This document shows, in pieces, positions 48,477 to 57,513 of a DNA stretch of 64,000 nucleotides; the first letter of the stretch is position 1; each line of letters opens with the position of its first letter. Origin of the DNA: a bacterium (GTDB lineage: Bacteria; Myxococcota_A; Polyangia; Nannocystales; Nannocystaceae); contig JANSYI010000014.1 of NCBI GenBank assembly GCA_024742475.1, forward strand, positions 1 to 64,000, written 5' to 3'. The position numbers and the translations under genes were made by a program. The notes below the pieces were generated by a model. The model had not been told where the DNA came from. It made no database searches and worked only from the letters and a program-made list of their open reading frames with translations.

Positions 48477-48815
48477 ATGGCGCTCGTCAGGTACCTATGG
48501 TTCGTGCTGGACGAGCAGACCATGGAGAGATTTCGTGTCATGCTTGCAGATGAAGCTCCGATGACAGAGGGATTGACGATGACGTGCGGAGAGAAGCTCC
48601 TCGAGCAGGGGCGCATGCGAGGCCGCGCCGAGGGCAAACTCGAGGGCAAACTCGAGACGGCGATCAGTTCGGTGTTGCGCGTACTCGAGGCGCGCGGCCT
48701 GCCCGTCAGCGAAGCGCAGCGGTCCCGGGTCGAGGACTGCCGCAATGTAGACACGCTCGAGCGCTGGCTACGTGCGGCCGTGACGGCCGAGTCCACTGAA
48801 GCGGCGCTGCGCTAA
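48477..48815 (+). pseudogene. C-terminal remnant of an Rpn-like (PD-(D/E)XK transposase-related) protein
   Basis: The frame (ALVRYLWFVLDEQTMERFR, then GEKLLEQGRMRGRAEGKLEG, and DTLERWLRAAVTAEST at the end) matches the C-terminal part of Rpn/DUF4351-type recombination-associated nucleases: an end of the nuclease domain, a GRxEG-type repeat and the terminal helical motif. The nuclease core normally before it is absent. The remainder up to 48476 is the thiolase terminator. It is taken as a 5'-deleted gene fragment, a likely scar of a mobile element. Confidence 0.6.
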
Positions 48816-48837
48816 CTCCTCATTTGCTCTCGAGTCG

Positions 48838-48866
48838 AGGCGGCCGGCAGCGATGCTCGCCCGCCT
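48838..48866. terminator. Possible hairpin terminator after the Rpn remnant
   Basis: AGGCGG (48838-48843) pairs with CCGCCT (48861-48866), followed by TCGTTT. The loop is long and the T-run short. The remaining bases to the amidase gene (to 49080) contain no gene I can support. Confidence 0.3.
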
Positions 48867-49080
48867 TCGTTTGGCCGATCAGGCCGCAGCCAGGCGCTGG
48901 GCAAAGGCGGACGCGCTCTCGCGTGTGCCCGCTCGGGTCAACGGGCTGAGCTCGGGCGCGAGGGCATCATGGGCCTGAGCTGCCCGCGTGGGGAGACCCG
49001 TGAGAGCGTCACGCTGAGCCTGCCGCACCAACGCGGTCTCGGATGCGGGCAGGCGCTCCATGAACCACGCCGCAGGGCCC

Positions 49081-50505
49081 TCATGCGCGCCCGTCCGTGA
49101 TCTTCGGCCACGGGTGCGCCTCTTCGACCTCGTAGGCGACCTCCAACAGCGTGCGCTCGTCGCCGTGGTTGGCGAAGAGCTGCACGCCGACCGGAACGCC
49201 CTCGTCGGTCAGCGACCACGGCAGCGAGATCGCCGGCCCGCCGGCGGCGTTGGCCAGCGGTGTGAAAGCGGCAAACCCGAGCAGGCGCTCGAGAAGCGCT
49301 TCGTACGGCTGCGCGGGGCTGAGGTGGCCGATGGCGGGCGGAGTCTTTGCCAGCACGGGGCTGAGCAAGAGGTCGTAGTCGTCGAAGACCCTGGCGTAGA
49401 TCTCGTAGGACTTCTGCAGACGCCGCAGGGCGAACGGGATCCGGTAGAAGCGGCGCGCGAAGTCCTTGCTCAGCCCGCGGGTCAGCCCGTCGAGCTTCGA
49501 GCGGTCGAAGCTGCTCACGTCGAACATGCGGCCACCGCCGATGAAGACCGCGCATGCCAGCGCCTGCCAGTACAGCAGGAAGTCGTGGGCGAACTGCATG
49601 TTGACCGGCAGCGGCGCGGGAACCAGCTCGTGGCCCATCGACCGCAGCAGCTCGATCGACTCCTCGACCGCGCGTCGGGTCGGCGAGTCGGTGGGCGTGC
49701 CCGTGATCGAGTCGATCGCGTAGCCGATGCGAAGGCGGCGTCGGCCCGGACCCTGCACGAGGCCGATCGGCGGGAGGCGTCGGTTGCGATAGGTGGCCTC
49801 GGCCTCGGCCTGAAAGTACGCGGTGTCTCGAACGCTCCGCGTGACCACGCCCTGCGAGATCAGGTTCAGCGGCATGGACTTGGCCATGTTCGAGACGACG
49901 TGGCGGCCCCGCGTCGGCTTGAGCCCGACCAGCCCACAACACGCCGCCGGGATCCGGATCGAGCCTCCACCGTCGTTGGCGTGCGCGAGCGGAACGACGC
50001 CCGCCGCCACCATCGCCGCCGAGCCGCTCGACGACGCGCCGGCCGTATGCGCCGTGTTCCACGGGTTGCGCGTGGGCTCGCCCTCGACGGGCTCGTTGGA
50101 GGCGTTGAACCCAAACTCCGAGAGCGCGCTCTTTCCCAGACACACGAAGCCTTGGTCGAGGTACTGCCGCACGTACGGATCGCTCTGTCGTGACGCGCGG
50201 GGCTGCAGCGCCCGTGACCCGTGGCGCGTGGGAACCCCCGCGAGGTCTGCGTTGTCCTTGATGAAGGTCGGTATCCCCGCAAAGAACCCGCGCCCCGGTT
50301 TCGCCGCCTCCTCCAGACCCTGCTCGAAGCGCGCGGTCTGAATCGCGTGCAGATGCGGGTCCACCGACTTCGCGCGGGCGATCGACGCCTCGACGACCTC
50401 GGCTGCCGTCAGCTCCTTCTTTGCGATGAGTTCGGCGAGCGCGACACCGTCGTGGTCGCCGAGAACGTCATCGCCAAACGCATGGATTACCGAACCGTCA
50501 CGCAC
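49081..50505 (-). CDS. Amidase (amidase signature family)
   Basis: A 474-residue amidase-signature protein starting at GTG. The catalytic triad is visible: Lys in FIKDNADLAGVPT (K83), then two serines in the segment AGASSSGSAAMVAAGVV and HANDGGGSIRIPAACCGL. The final helix region (GPAISLPWSLTDEGVPVGVQ) is typical. It should hydrolyse an amide (aryl, acyl or acetamide); the substrate is unknown. No GatB or GatC gene is nearby, so it is not a Gat subunit. It is followed on the same strand, in the direction of transcription, by nothing coupled. Confidence 0.9.
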   Translation of the reverse strand: MRDGSVIHAFGDDVLGDHDGVALAELIAKKELTAAEVVEASIARAKSVDPHLHAIQTARFEQGLEEAAKPGRGFFAGIPTFIKDNADLAGVPTRHGSRALQPRASRQSDPYVRQYLDQGFVCLGKSALSEFGFNASNEPVEGEPTRNPWNTAHTAGASSSGSAAMVAAGVVPLAHANDGGGSIRIPAACCGLVGLKPTRGRHVVSNMAKSMPLNLISQGVVTRSVRDTAYFQAEAEATYRNRRLPPIGLVQGPGRRRLRIGYAIDSITGTPTDSPTRRAVEESIELLRSMGHELVPAPLPVNMQFAHDFLLYWQALACAVFIGGGRMFDVSSFDRSKLDGLTRGLSKDFARRFYRIPFALRRLQKSYEIYARVFDDYDLLLSPVLAKTPPAIGHLSPAQPYEALLERLLGFAAFTPLANAAGGPAISLPWSLTDEGVPVGVQLFANHGDERTLLEVAYEVEEAHPWPKITDGRA

Positions 50506-50521
50506 GTGCGCGCCGAGGATA

Positions 50522-51490
50522 TCATCGGGCGCGCAGCCGAACGGGGATCACGACCCGGATCTGCGCCCCGACGAAAATGGGAAGCGGTAGGTCCCGGGCG
50601 TAGATGCGCACCTCGTTCTCGAGGTTGCGGGTGTCGAAGCACTCCTTGCTCGGTCCGGCATCGAACTGCTCCACACACACCTCCCCGGCGAACCCGACGG
50701 TCACGTCGAACCTGGGCCCAAGGGAGAGGAAGCTCCCAATGAAGACGTCGAAGCCTCCACCGAGCCGGACGCTCCCGCGAGCCACCGTCTCGGCGAACCG
50801 ACGTCCACCACGGTTGACGAAGCGCGAGCGGGTGCGCGTGTAGCCCAGACGCGCGGTCACGTACGGATCGAAGCGACCTACCAGTCGGAAGAAGAGCGAC
50901 ATGCCTGCCCCGACGCCGAAGAACGACGTGCGAGCGCTGGCAAGCGATCCGTGCGGGATCTGAAGCTGATCCTCCAACGTCGAACGGTCGTCACTGCCAC
51001 CGCCTCCGTCGACGCTGACGTGAGGCATGAACCTCCGCACTCGCAGACCTAGCTCGAGCTGCCCACCGAGTCCCCCTCGGTACGGGTCACACCAGTCGTG
51101 GCCACACAACGTAGCCCCGACGCCCACCGCAATCGTGACACCTTCTCGCACGATATCGATGGGAGCAGGTCGGGGTTGTGGAGGCCGGTCCTCCACCTCG
51201 ACGGGCTCGACCGGGGCTGGCGGTTCGTCATCAGCCAGGGGCCCCAACAGCTCGGCGAACTCCGCCTTCTCGGCCGCACGGTCCGAGCTCGACACGGCAG
51301 GCTCCTCGGGCGCGGGCGTGGCTGGCTCCTCGAGAGCTGGGGCTTCTTCGGCTGGCGGATCCGGATCCTCAGGCTCCGTCATCGCCTTGGGCCGCTGCAC
51401 GGGCACGGATGGTTGCTGCTTGGGTCGCTGCACCTCCGGAGGTGCGATCCCGAGCATGCAGCTGAGCAGGATTCCGAATCCTTCGGGCAC
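50522..51490 (-). CDS. Outer-membrane beta-barrel-like protein with Pro/Glu linker
   Basis: A 322-residue protein read from GTG. It starts with a short hydrophobic leader (GFGILLSCMLGIAPPEVQ), then a Pro/Glu/Ala-rich linker (residues about 30-100), then a barrel-like domain with alternating strands (GLGGQLELGLRVRRFM, FGVGAGMSLFFRLVGRFD, YVTARLGYTRTRSRFV, RLGGGFDVFIGSFLSLGPRF). It ends LPIFVGAQIRVVIPVRLRAR. A surface-anchored barrel is likely. The amidase gene lies 16 bases downstream. No family is recognised. Confidence 0.65.
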   Translation of the reverse strand: MPEGFGILLSCMLGIAPPEVQRPKQQPSVPVQRPKAMTEPEDPDPPAEEAPALEEPATPAPEEPAVSSSDRAAEKAEFAELLGPLADDEPPAPVEPVEVEDRPPQPRPAPIDIVREGVTIAVGVGATLCGHDWCDPYRGGLGGQLELGLRVRRFMPHVSVDGGGGSDDRSTLEDQLQIPHGSLASARTSFFGVGAGMSLFFRLVGRFDPYVTARLGYTRTRSRFVNRGGRRFAETVARGSVRLGGGFDVFIGSFLSLGPRFDVTVGFAGEVCVEQFDAGPSKECFDTRNLENEVRIYARDLPLPIFVGAQIRVVIPVRLRAR

Positions 51491-51563
51491 CGCAGATCAA
51501 TACCAGAGTCCAACGGTGCTGCGTCGAGGGAAGCCAAAGGCGATCCGGGTCTGAGAGCAGACC

Positions 51564-54500
51564 TCAGCGTCCGCCGTTCCAAAGGGCGCGCCACAGCTCG
51601 CCGATCGGCGCAGGCTCGCCCAGCGCGATGCGCAGCTGCTTCGTGTCGTTCCCGCTCCCCTTTGCGCCGGGCGCTCGACCGAGCTTGGCCGCCGCGCGGC
51701 GAATCCGTGCCGCGACCTGCTCGGGTGCGCTCAGGTCGACGGTGTCGACGGCGAGCGTCCGCGCTTCGACCGGGAGCGAGCGTGTCTTGGCGGAGTAGAC
51801 CTCGACGCGTTCGATGGGCATGCCTCGCCTGTGCAGTCGCTCGAGCAGCAGGACCAGACCCGCTGCGTAGTCGGTGTTGCGGTCACCCGCGCCGCTGCGA
51901 CTGTGAAAGACCACGTGCGGCATCCCGTCGTGCTCCTCGACGTCGAATCGTGCGTTGACCTCGTTGCCGTCGTCGTCGCGCATCGGCGGCAGCTTCATCG
52001 CGGACTTGTTCTGCTCGGCGAGGTAGCGCTCGAGGTGCAGCTCGAGGAGCTCTCGCATCAGGCGGCGCAGCGCGGGCAGCGACGGCGCGGCCGCGAGCCC
52101 CGGACTGGCGAACGCGTCTGCTCCGTCGCGAAAGATCGTTCCTCCCGTCATCTTGGCCAGCCGGGGGAACGCGTCCTTGTGTAGCAGCCGCCGCACTTGA
52201 TCGGCGTCGGTCCCGTCGGTGCTCAGATCTCGCATCAACGCCGGGCTTCGACGGGCCCGCGCCGAGATCTTCGTGGCGATCTCCGCCTTGGACACGGCCC
52301 CGGGAAAGGCGTCGCCCCGCAGCAGCGCGCCGAGGATGAGCATCTCGTAGCTCTTCGTACGAGGCAGCGCCTCGAGGTCGGAGATGAACTGCGGCAGCGC
52401 GGCGAGCACCGCGGCTTCGTCGTCGCTCAGATCGCCCTCGGCCTCGACGAACGCCAACCATCCGCCGCCCCTCTTCCGCAGCTCTTTCAGATAGCCCGCT
52501 TCGTCCGCGACGAAGGCCGACGGCCGGACCCCGTACTGCTCGCGGTACGCTCGATACCAGCGGACCGCCTTGCTCCGGTGTCGCTTCGCCGCCTGCCGCA
52601 GCGCACCGAGGATGTCCTGCGCATGCAGGTCGAAGCTCACCTCTACGCCCGTGGGGAGCTTGGACGCGTACAGGGCGGGATCGAGTGTGGTCTCGGGGTC
52701 GCCCAACCTCACGCCGAGGGTCTGCAGCAGAACTTCGGGCCGCCGAAGAAAGGCGTGGTGGTTGCCGATGAAGTCGAGCACGGTCAGCGTCTTGCCCGGC
52801 ACGTAGCGCAGGCCGCGTCCGAGCTGCTGCAGCCACACGATGCTGCTCTGGGTCGGACGCAGCATGAGGACCGTGTCCACCAGGGGCACATCGACGCCTT
52901 CGTTGAACATGTCGACGCAGAAGACGACCTCCAGCTCGCCGCACGCGAGCGCATCCAGCGACGCCGTGCGAGGATCGGCGGATGGCCCGGCATGCACGGA
53001 CGCACACGCCACACCCCGCGCTTCGAAGAACGACCGCATGAAGTCCGCGTGTCGCTGGGTGACGCAGAACCCCAGCGCCCGAACACTCCCCGAGGTCCTC
53101 GCGCGAAGCTCCTGCAAGCAGTGCTCCGCGCGGGCCTGCGTCGCCACGAGGTCGGTGAGCTTCTCGTCGGTGTAGCTGCGCCACGGCAGCGGCGCGTACT
53201 CGACCCGATCCCCGATACCGAAGTAGTGGAACGGCGAGAGCTGCTGCGACTCGATGCCCCGCGGAATCCCGGCTCGAAAGACCTCGTTGCCTTCGCACAG
53301 CGCCAGCAGGTTCACGCCGTCGAGGCGCTCGGGCGTCGCGGTGAGGCCGAGCATGAACCGTGGCGCGAAGTGGTCGAGGACGCGCCGGTACGTGTCGGCT
53401 GCAGCGTGGTGGAACTCGTCGACGACGATGTAGTCGAAGGCGTCGGGCGCGAACTGCTCGAGGTTGTCTCCCGCACTCAAGGTTTGAATGGACGCGAAGA
53501 GGAGGTTGGCGTCCGGCTGCTTGGCATTGCCGTTGAAGAGCCCGACCGTGTCTTCTGGCCGCACCTTCTGAAAGGTCTCCAGCGCCTGTCCCAAGATCTC
53601 CTCGCGGTGGGCGATGAACAGCACCCTATCGAACCCGCGTGAGTCGAACGCGCTGACGTAGGTCTTGCCCAGTCCCGTCGCGAGGACCACCATGCCGGCG
53701 CCGTTGCCCTGAGCGCGGGTGAGCTCGAGCTGCGCGAGCACCTCGCGCTGGATCCCCGGCCGGGGTTGTGGGCGCTCTGGCGGGGCGTCTTCGACCGCCA
53801 CCGGGAGCAGATCGCCACCGCGCCTGGGGACCCGCCTCGTCGCCTCGTAGGCTTGAATCCACGCCGCATCGATCGGCTCGGCCCCCGACCAGAGCGCCTC
53901 GAAGCCCGCGCGCACGTTGTCGACGTCGGGACGCGCAACCAAACGATAGTTCCACTCGACCCCGGACCGAAGCGCGCTGTGGCTCATGTTGGAGCTGCCC
54001 ACCCAGGCCCTCTCCTCTCGCCCTCGAACGATCCACGCCTTGGGGTGAAAGCTGTCGCGGGGTGAGGCCAAGGGGTGGGCCCGAAGCGCGAGCGCCTGTG
54101 GGTCACGGTTGGCAATCAGCGGCAGTGCGCGAAGGTGCCGAAGTGCGGCGGGCTCGGTGACGTCCTGGTAGCGGCCCGTCACGATGCGGACCCGTCCGCC
54201 TCGCCGGAGGATGTCGACGAGCCGCTTCTCGAGCAGCGCCACCCCGCGGTCGAAGACGAAGGCGATGGCCAGGTCGACCTCGTCCGCGCCGTCGAGCGCC
54301 GGCTCGAGCTCATCGAGAAGCGGATCGCTCGAGCCTCCGGTCACCAGGCGCGGAGCGTGTGCACCGTACTTCTGCCGGTCCGGAATCACCCCGCGCACGC
54401 CGCCGCGCGGATCGTCCATGTCTCCGGCCCGCCGCGGAATCACGTGCACGTGCAGATGCATCACCGTCTGCCCGGCGGCGGACCCAACGTTGAACCCGAC

Positions 54501-54737
54501 GTTGTAGCCGTCGGGCGCCATCGATGCGTCCAGCTCGGCCTTGATCACGTCCACTGCCCGCCAGAGCTCCGCTTGCTCGGCGGGCGTTGCCTCGAAGTAC
54601 GTCCCCACGTGCCGGCGCGGGATCACCAGCGTGTGCCCCTCGGTCACCGGGTAGCGATCGCGGATCGCAAAGACCAGCTCGGAGGACCAAACCTCCTCGG
54701 GCTTCGAGACGCTGCAGAACGGGCAATCCTTCGCCAC
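51564..54737 (-). CDS. HIT - PLD-like nuclease - SF2 helicase - DUF3427 fusion protein
   Basis: A 1057-residue cytoplasmic protein starting at GTG. Residues 1-120 are a HIT domain (C5-x2-C8; H94-x-H96-x-H98, the HxHxH nucleotide hydrolase triad). Residues about 130-280 are a phospholipase-D-like nuclease with H231-x-K233 and G247-S-S-N250. Residues about 330-660 are an SF2 helicase: GLGKT, DEFHH, TATPER and QLGRGLR. Residues about 700-1057 match the DUF3427 region associated with such helicases. Helicase plus PLD plus DUF3427 is known; adding a HIT domain is unusual. A role in DNA/RNA restriction or repair is likely. Confidence 0.85.
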   Translation of the reverse strand: MAKDCPFCSVSKPEEVWSSELVFAIRDRYPVTEGHTLVIPRRHVGTYFEATPAEQAELWRAVDVIKAELDASMAPDGYNVGFNVGSAAGQTVMHLHVHVIPRRAGDMDDPRGGVRGVIPDRQKYGAHAPRLVTGGSSDPLLDELEPALDGADEVDLAIAFVFDRGVALLEKRLVDILRRGGRVRIVTGRYQDVTEPAALRHLRALPLIANRDPQALALRAHPLASPRDSFHPKAWIVRGREERAWVGSSNMSHSALRSGVEWNYRLVARPDVDNVRAGFEALWSGAEPIDAAWIQAYEATRRVPRRGGDLLPVAVEDAPPERPQPRPGIQREVLAQLELTRAQGNGAGMVVLATGLGKTYVSAFDSRGFDRVLFIAHREEILGQALETFQKVRPEDTVGLFNGNAKQPDANLLFASIQTLSAGDNLEQFAPDAFDYIVVDEFHHAAADTYRRVLDHFAPRFMLGLTATPERLDGVNLLALCEGNEVFRAGIPRGIESQQLSPFHYFGIGDRVEYAPLPWRSYTDEKLTDLVATQARAEHCLQELRARTSGSVRALGFCVTQRHADFMRSFFEARGVACASVHAGPSADPRTASLDALACGELEVVFCVDMFNEGVDVPLVDTVLMLRPTQSSIVWLQQLGRGLRYVPGKTLTVLDFIGNHHAFLRRPEVLLQTLGVRLGDPETTLDPALYASKLPTGVEVSFDLHAQDILGALRQAAKRHRSKAVRWYRAYREQYGVRPSAFVADEAGYLKELRKRGGGWLAFVEAEGDLSDDEAAVLAALPQFISDLEALPRTKSYEMLILGALLRGDAFPGAVSKAEIATKISARARRSPALMRDLSTDGTDADQVRRLLHKDAFPRLAKMTGGTIFRDGADAFASPGLAAAPSLPALRRLMRELLELHLERYLAEQNKSAMKLPPMRDDDGNEVNARFDVEEHDGMPHVVFHSRSGAGDRNTDYAAGLVLLLERLHRRGMPIERVEVYSAKTRSLPVEARTLAVDTVDLSAPEQVAARIRRAAAKLGRAPGAKGSGNDTKQLRIALGEPAPIGELWRALWNGGR

Positions 54738-54801
54738 AGGGCGGCAGAGTAGCGAAGCTCGAAGCGGAACTCGAGCAGGTCCGCCGAGTCCGCACGCACC
54801 G

Positions 54802-55611
54802 TCACGGGATCCCCGGACACAGGCCGCCTGGTGGGCAGTGCTGGAGGGCCAGAAGGTCCATGGTGACCGCGACGCCGATGTGAATCAGCACGCCCCCCGC
54901 GATACTGCGCGTCCGCATGGCCAGCGTACCCAACACCAACCCCGCAACGATGGCGCCAAGAGTTTCGACCATGGGCTTGGGGAAGTGGATCATGCAGTAG
55001 GGCACGAGCATGACGAAGATCGCGGCGGAGCCGAACCGAGGCGCCAGGCCCCGCAGCAGGAAGCCCCGGAAGAAGAACTCGAGCGCGACGAACTGCACCG
55101 CGTACATCAGCTCCCACGCCAGCAGGTCGAAGGTCGATCGGTGGGCCAGCTTGTAGAAGGGGTAGGCCAACGAGAACCCGCGGGACTTCGACGCGACGAC
55201 CACCAGCGGCAGCACGAGCACGAACAGAAGCGTGTAGATCCACAGGTGGCGGCCCACGCCGCGCGGAGAAACGTAGTAGTCGCGCACCCGCTGCCCAGGC
55301 AGCGCAGCGATCGCGATGACTGGGATCACCACGTATCCGAGCACCCGCCACCCTGTCCACCACGCAAACCCCCACAGCATTCGATAGGGCCCATCGACCT
55401 CCGCGAACAAACGGCCGAAGTTCGCGCGATCTCCGGCGTGCTGAATCAAAGTGAGAGACACGGCTGCTACGACCAGGATCACCAGCGGCTGACAATCGAG
55501 ACGATCACCAGGCACGGTCTCGCTTTCCGTTCGGGTCTCGGCATCGATCTTGGCCCATTGGTTCACTGTGCCGAGTTTGATGAGAAGGCGAATTCTTCGC
55601 AGCAGTTCCAT
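54802..55611 (-). CDS. CPBP family intramembrane metalloprotease-like protein
   Basis: A 269-residue membrane protein with about seven hydrophobic segments. The CPBP (Abi) motifs are visible: LEFFFRGFLLRGL (the usual EExxxR glutamate pair is here Leu-Glu), MIHFPKPMVETLGAIVAGLV (the F/MxxxH motif), and AGGVLIHIGVAV. Bacterial CPBP proteins process membrane proteins, bacteriocin immunity factors or peptide precursors. Loss of the first Glu may mean reduced or altered activity. It lies 64 bases upstream of the helicase gene on the same strand, so they may share a transcript. Confidence 0.75.
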   Translation of the reverse strand: MELLRRIRLLIKLGTVNQWAKIDAETRTESETVPGDRLDCQPLVILVVAAVSLTLIQHAGDRANFGRLFAEVDGPYRMLWGFAWWTGWRVLGYVVIPVIAIAALPGQRVRDYYVSPRGVGRHLWIYTLLFVLVLPLVVVASKSRGFSLAYPFYKLAHRSTFDLLAWELMYAVQFVALEFFFRGFLLRGLAPRFGSAAIFVMLVPYCMIHFPKPMVETLGAIVAGLVLGTLAMRTRSIAGGVLIHIGVAVTMDLLALQHCPPGGLCPGIP

Positions 55612-55843
55612 GGCCCCGATTCACACGATAGGGGGACATTGGCTAAAGCGCCAACATCTTCAGCGCGTCTCTCGCCAAAGCACAACCGTCACCCCCCCAT
55701 GTCACACCGCCCATGGGGTCGTCCCGCGACAACAGCCCCGAGCGTTGCGTGCAAACGCGCCTGCGAGACGCGCAACCCGTTGAAAAGACGAGCCAAGCAC
55801 CGGACAACCCGCGCTGGCCCTCGCCGTGCACCAACACTCGACC

Positions 55844-56356
55844 ATGCAAGGAAAACGAAGTACGCGTCGGGGTCTCCTCGCGCGCGGAGTGGCCTTCGCG
55901 GGCGTGCTGTCCGCAACGGCATGCGGCGGGGGCAGTGGAAGCGGTGGTGGAATGACCCCAGGCACCATTCCAGAGTGGGTCAACGCAAACACATCAGCCT
56001 GCTTCTCGGAAAGCTACACAGCCACGACGATGACGCGGACGCTGACCTGCCCGAGCGGGGCGACGCCGTCCGCGCCAGGTGGAGGGTACGAGAACTGCTC
56101 GTTCTACGTTCGAGCCGACCCGACCATCTCGAACTACGCGTTCAACGTGAGTCCGAGCTTGGTGACAGTCGCGGCCGGTGACAGCGCGGACGTGAACTTC
56201 AGCCTCGCGGTTTACGGACCTGCGCCACCACCTATCCGAGAGGACTTCGATCTCATTGCGTTCCAGCGGAACACCCGGTCTGGCCGCGCGGAGCGGGTCA
56301 ATCTCAACGCAAAGCTCTACGTGGTCAGAGACCAGAACCGACACCTGTGTGGCTAA
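55844..56356 (+). CDS. Lipoprotein with a beta-sandwich-like domain
   Basis: A 170-residue lipoprotein read from the ATG at 55844 (RSTRRGLLARGVAFAGVLS, then lipobox TAC). The mature part has cysteines (SACFSES, TLTCPSG, ENCSFYV) and strands of an Ig-like fold (SFYVRADPTISNYAFNVSPS, VTVAAGDSADVNFSLAV). It precedes the 56376 gene by 19 bases. The 232-base gap before it (55612-55843) shows only weak hairpins and no gene. Confidence 0.7.
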   Translation: MQGKRSTRRGLLARGVAFAGVLSATACGGGSGSGGGMTPGTIPEWVNANTSACFSESYTATTMTRTLTCPSGATPSAPGGGYENCSFYVRADPTISNYAFNVSPSLVTVAAGDSADVNFSLAVYGPAPPPIREDFDLIAFQRNTRSGRAERVNLNAKLYVVRDQNRHLCG

Positions 56357-56375
56357 GCCCGAGAAAGCCGATACA

Positions 56376-57434
56376 ATGATGAAAGACAAACTCAAAGTTC
56401 TAGGGCTCGCCACCGTGCCCCTCACGCTCGCCCTCGCCACCGTTGCAAGCGCAGCCCCCGAAGGCGACTTGAGCGGAGACAGCGACTGGGAGGTCGAAGT
56501 CCTCGACGAGGAGCAGATTCTCAACGCCGAACACGAAGGCCAGTACTACGAGTTCGAATCCGATGACAAATGGATGCTCGAACCGTTCGGGTCCGAGTTC
56601 GATCTCACGCTCGCCGACGCCATGGACGGCGAGTCACCCATCGAGGTGGTGGACCAGGGCCTCGAGCCGCACTCGTATCGCGCGCGCTTCGACCTCGAGC
56701 TCGCGACGCTCGCACACGACGTCGTCATCGAGGACATCACCGGGCAAGAGCACGAAGGGGAGGACAACGACCGAAGCCAGAGGGCACTCGAAGCATGGAG
56801 GAACGCGCTTCGACTCCTCGCAGCGATTGCGACCGCGGCCGGTGAGAACGCCGAGAACTTCGCGATGACCGGCATCTACGAGGGCTACTTGGTCTCCGAC
56901 AACGGGACGCGAGCCGAGGCGGTCGTCAACCTCTCCCACGTGAACGACGACATCGCCGGCACGCTCGTCGTGCTCGACGAGCACATGACGATCGACGCAG
57001 GGTGCACGGTCGCAGAGGTCCCCGTCTGGGTCACGAACTTCAGCGCCGACCGCGTCGCTCCCACGGGTTCGTCCTTGGTCGCCGCGTCGGCCAACATCGT
57101 ACGAAAGGTCAGGATCGGGCATCTCTTCGGGTCGATCGAGCGTGACGCCAACATCGACGTCAGTCTCGACCTCGCCCAAGATTTCGACACGCTCCATGCC
57201 GAGATCGAACTGCAGGGCGACTTCCCCTGCAGCAGCGCGCAAGTCGAGGGCACGTTCGTTCGCCGCGCAGGCGCCGGTCCGTTTGGCTCCCCCAACCCGC
57301 CAGCCAACCCCGCGGCACCCGAGCCCGAAGAGGAAGATGCGGAGGAGACCTGCAACCAGGGCGAGACGTGTTGCGACTACATCCCTGGTCACGGCTGCCT
57401 GCAGTGCGTGCCAGGGGGAGCGAGCTGCCTCTAG
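56376..57434 (+). CDS. Secreted protein with a Cys-rich tail, function unknown
   Basis: A 352-residue protein read from the ATG at 56376 (MMKDKLKVLGLATVPLTLAL, then ATVASAAP, a signal peptidase I-type signal). The mature part is acidic (residues 30-130) then beta-rich (residues 170-290). A Pro/Glu spacer leads to a C-terminal Cys cluster (CNQGETCCDYIPGHGCLQC) with the pattern of small disulfide-bonded modules. It lies 19 bases after the preceding lipoprotein gene, which suggests an operon. No family is recognised. Confidence 0.75.
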   Translation: MMKDKLKVLGLATVPLTLALATVASAAPEGDLSGDSDWEVEVLDEEQILNAEHEGQYYEFESDDKWMLEPFGSEFDLTLADAMDGESPIEVVDQGLEPHSYRARFDLELATLAHDVVIEDITGQEHEGEDNDRSQRALEAWRNALRLLAAIATAAGENAENFAMTGIYEGYLVSDNGTRAEAVVNLSHVNDDIAGTLVVLDEHMTIDAGCTVAEVPVWVTNFSADRVAPTGSSLVAASANIVRKVRIGHLFGSIERDANIDVSLDLAQDFDTLHAEIELQGDFPCSSAQVEGTFVRRAGAGPFGSPNPPANPAAPEPEEEDAEETCNQGETCCDYIPGHGCLQCVPGGASCL

Positions 57435-57513
57435 CAGCCTGTGGTGAAACCCGGCGCGGCGGATCGCGAAGAAGACGAGTGAGACGTCGTGTCGGGTTTC
57501 ACCACGGGCTGCT
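57433..57513. repeat. 21-bp near-perfect inverted repeat filling a convergent intergenic space
   Basis: The arms 57433-57453 and 57493-57513 are reverse complements at 20 of 21 positions, with 39 bases between. The left arm begins in the stop codon of the 56376 gene, and the right arm ends where the oxidoreductase stop codon begins. It may work as a bidirectional terminator or be a small palindromic element. There is no T-run. Confidence 0.75.

Noticed and set aside
48879..49061. A 60-residue minus-strand ORF between the Rpn remnant and the amidase gene
   Set aside because: No Shine-Dalgarno, no domain, ends just before the amidase gene, and no neighbour supports it.
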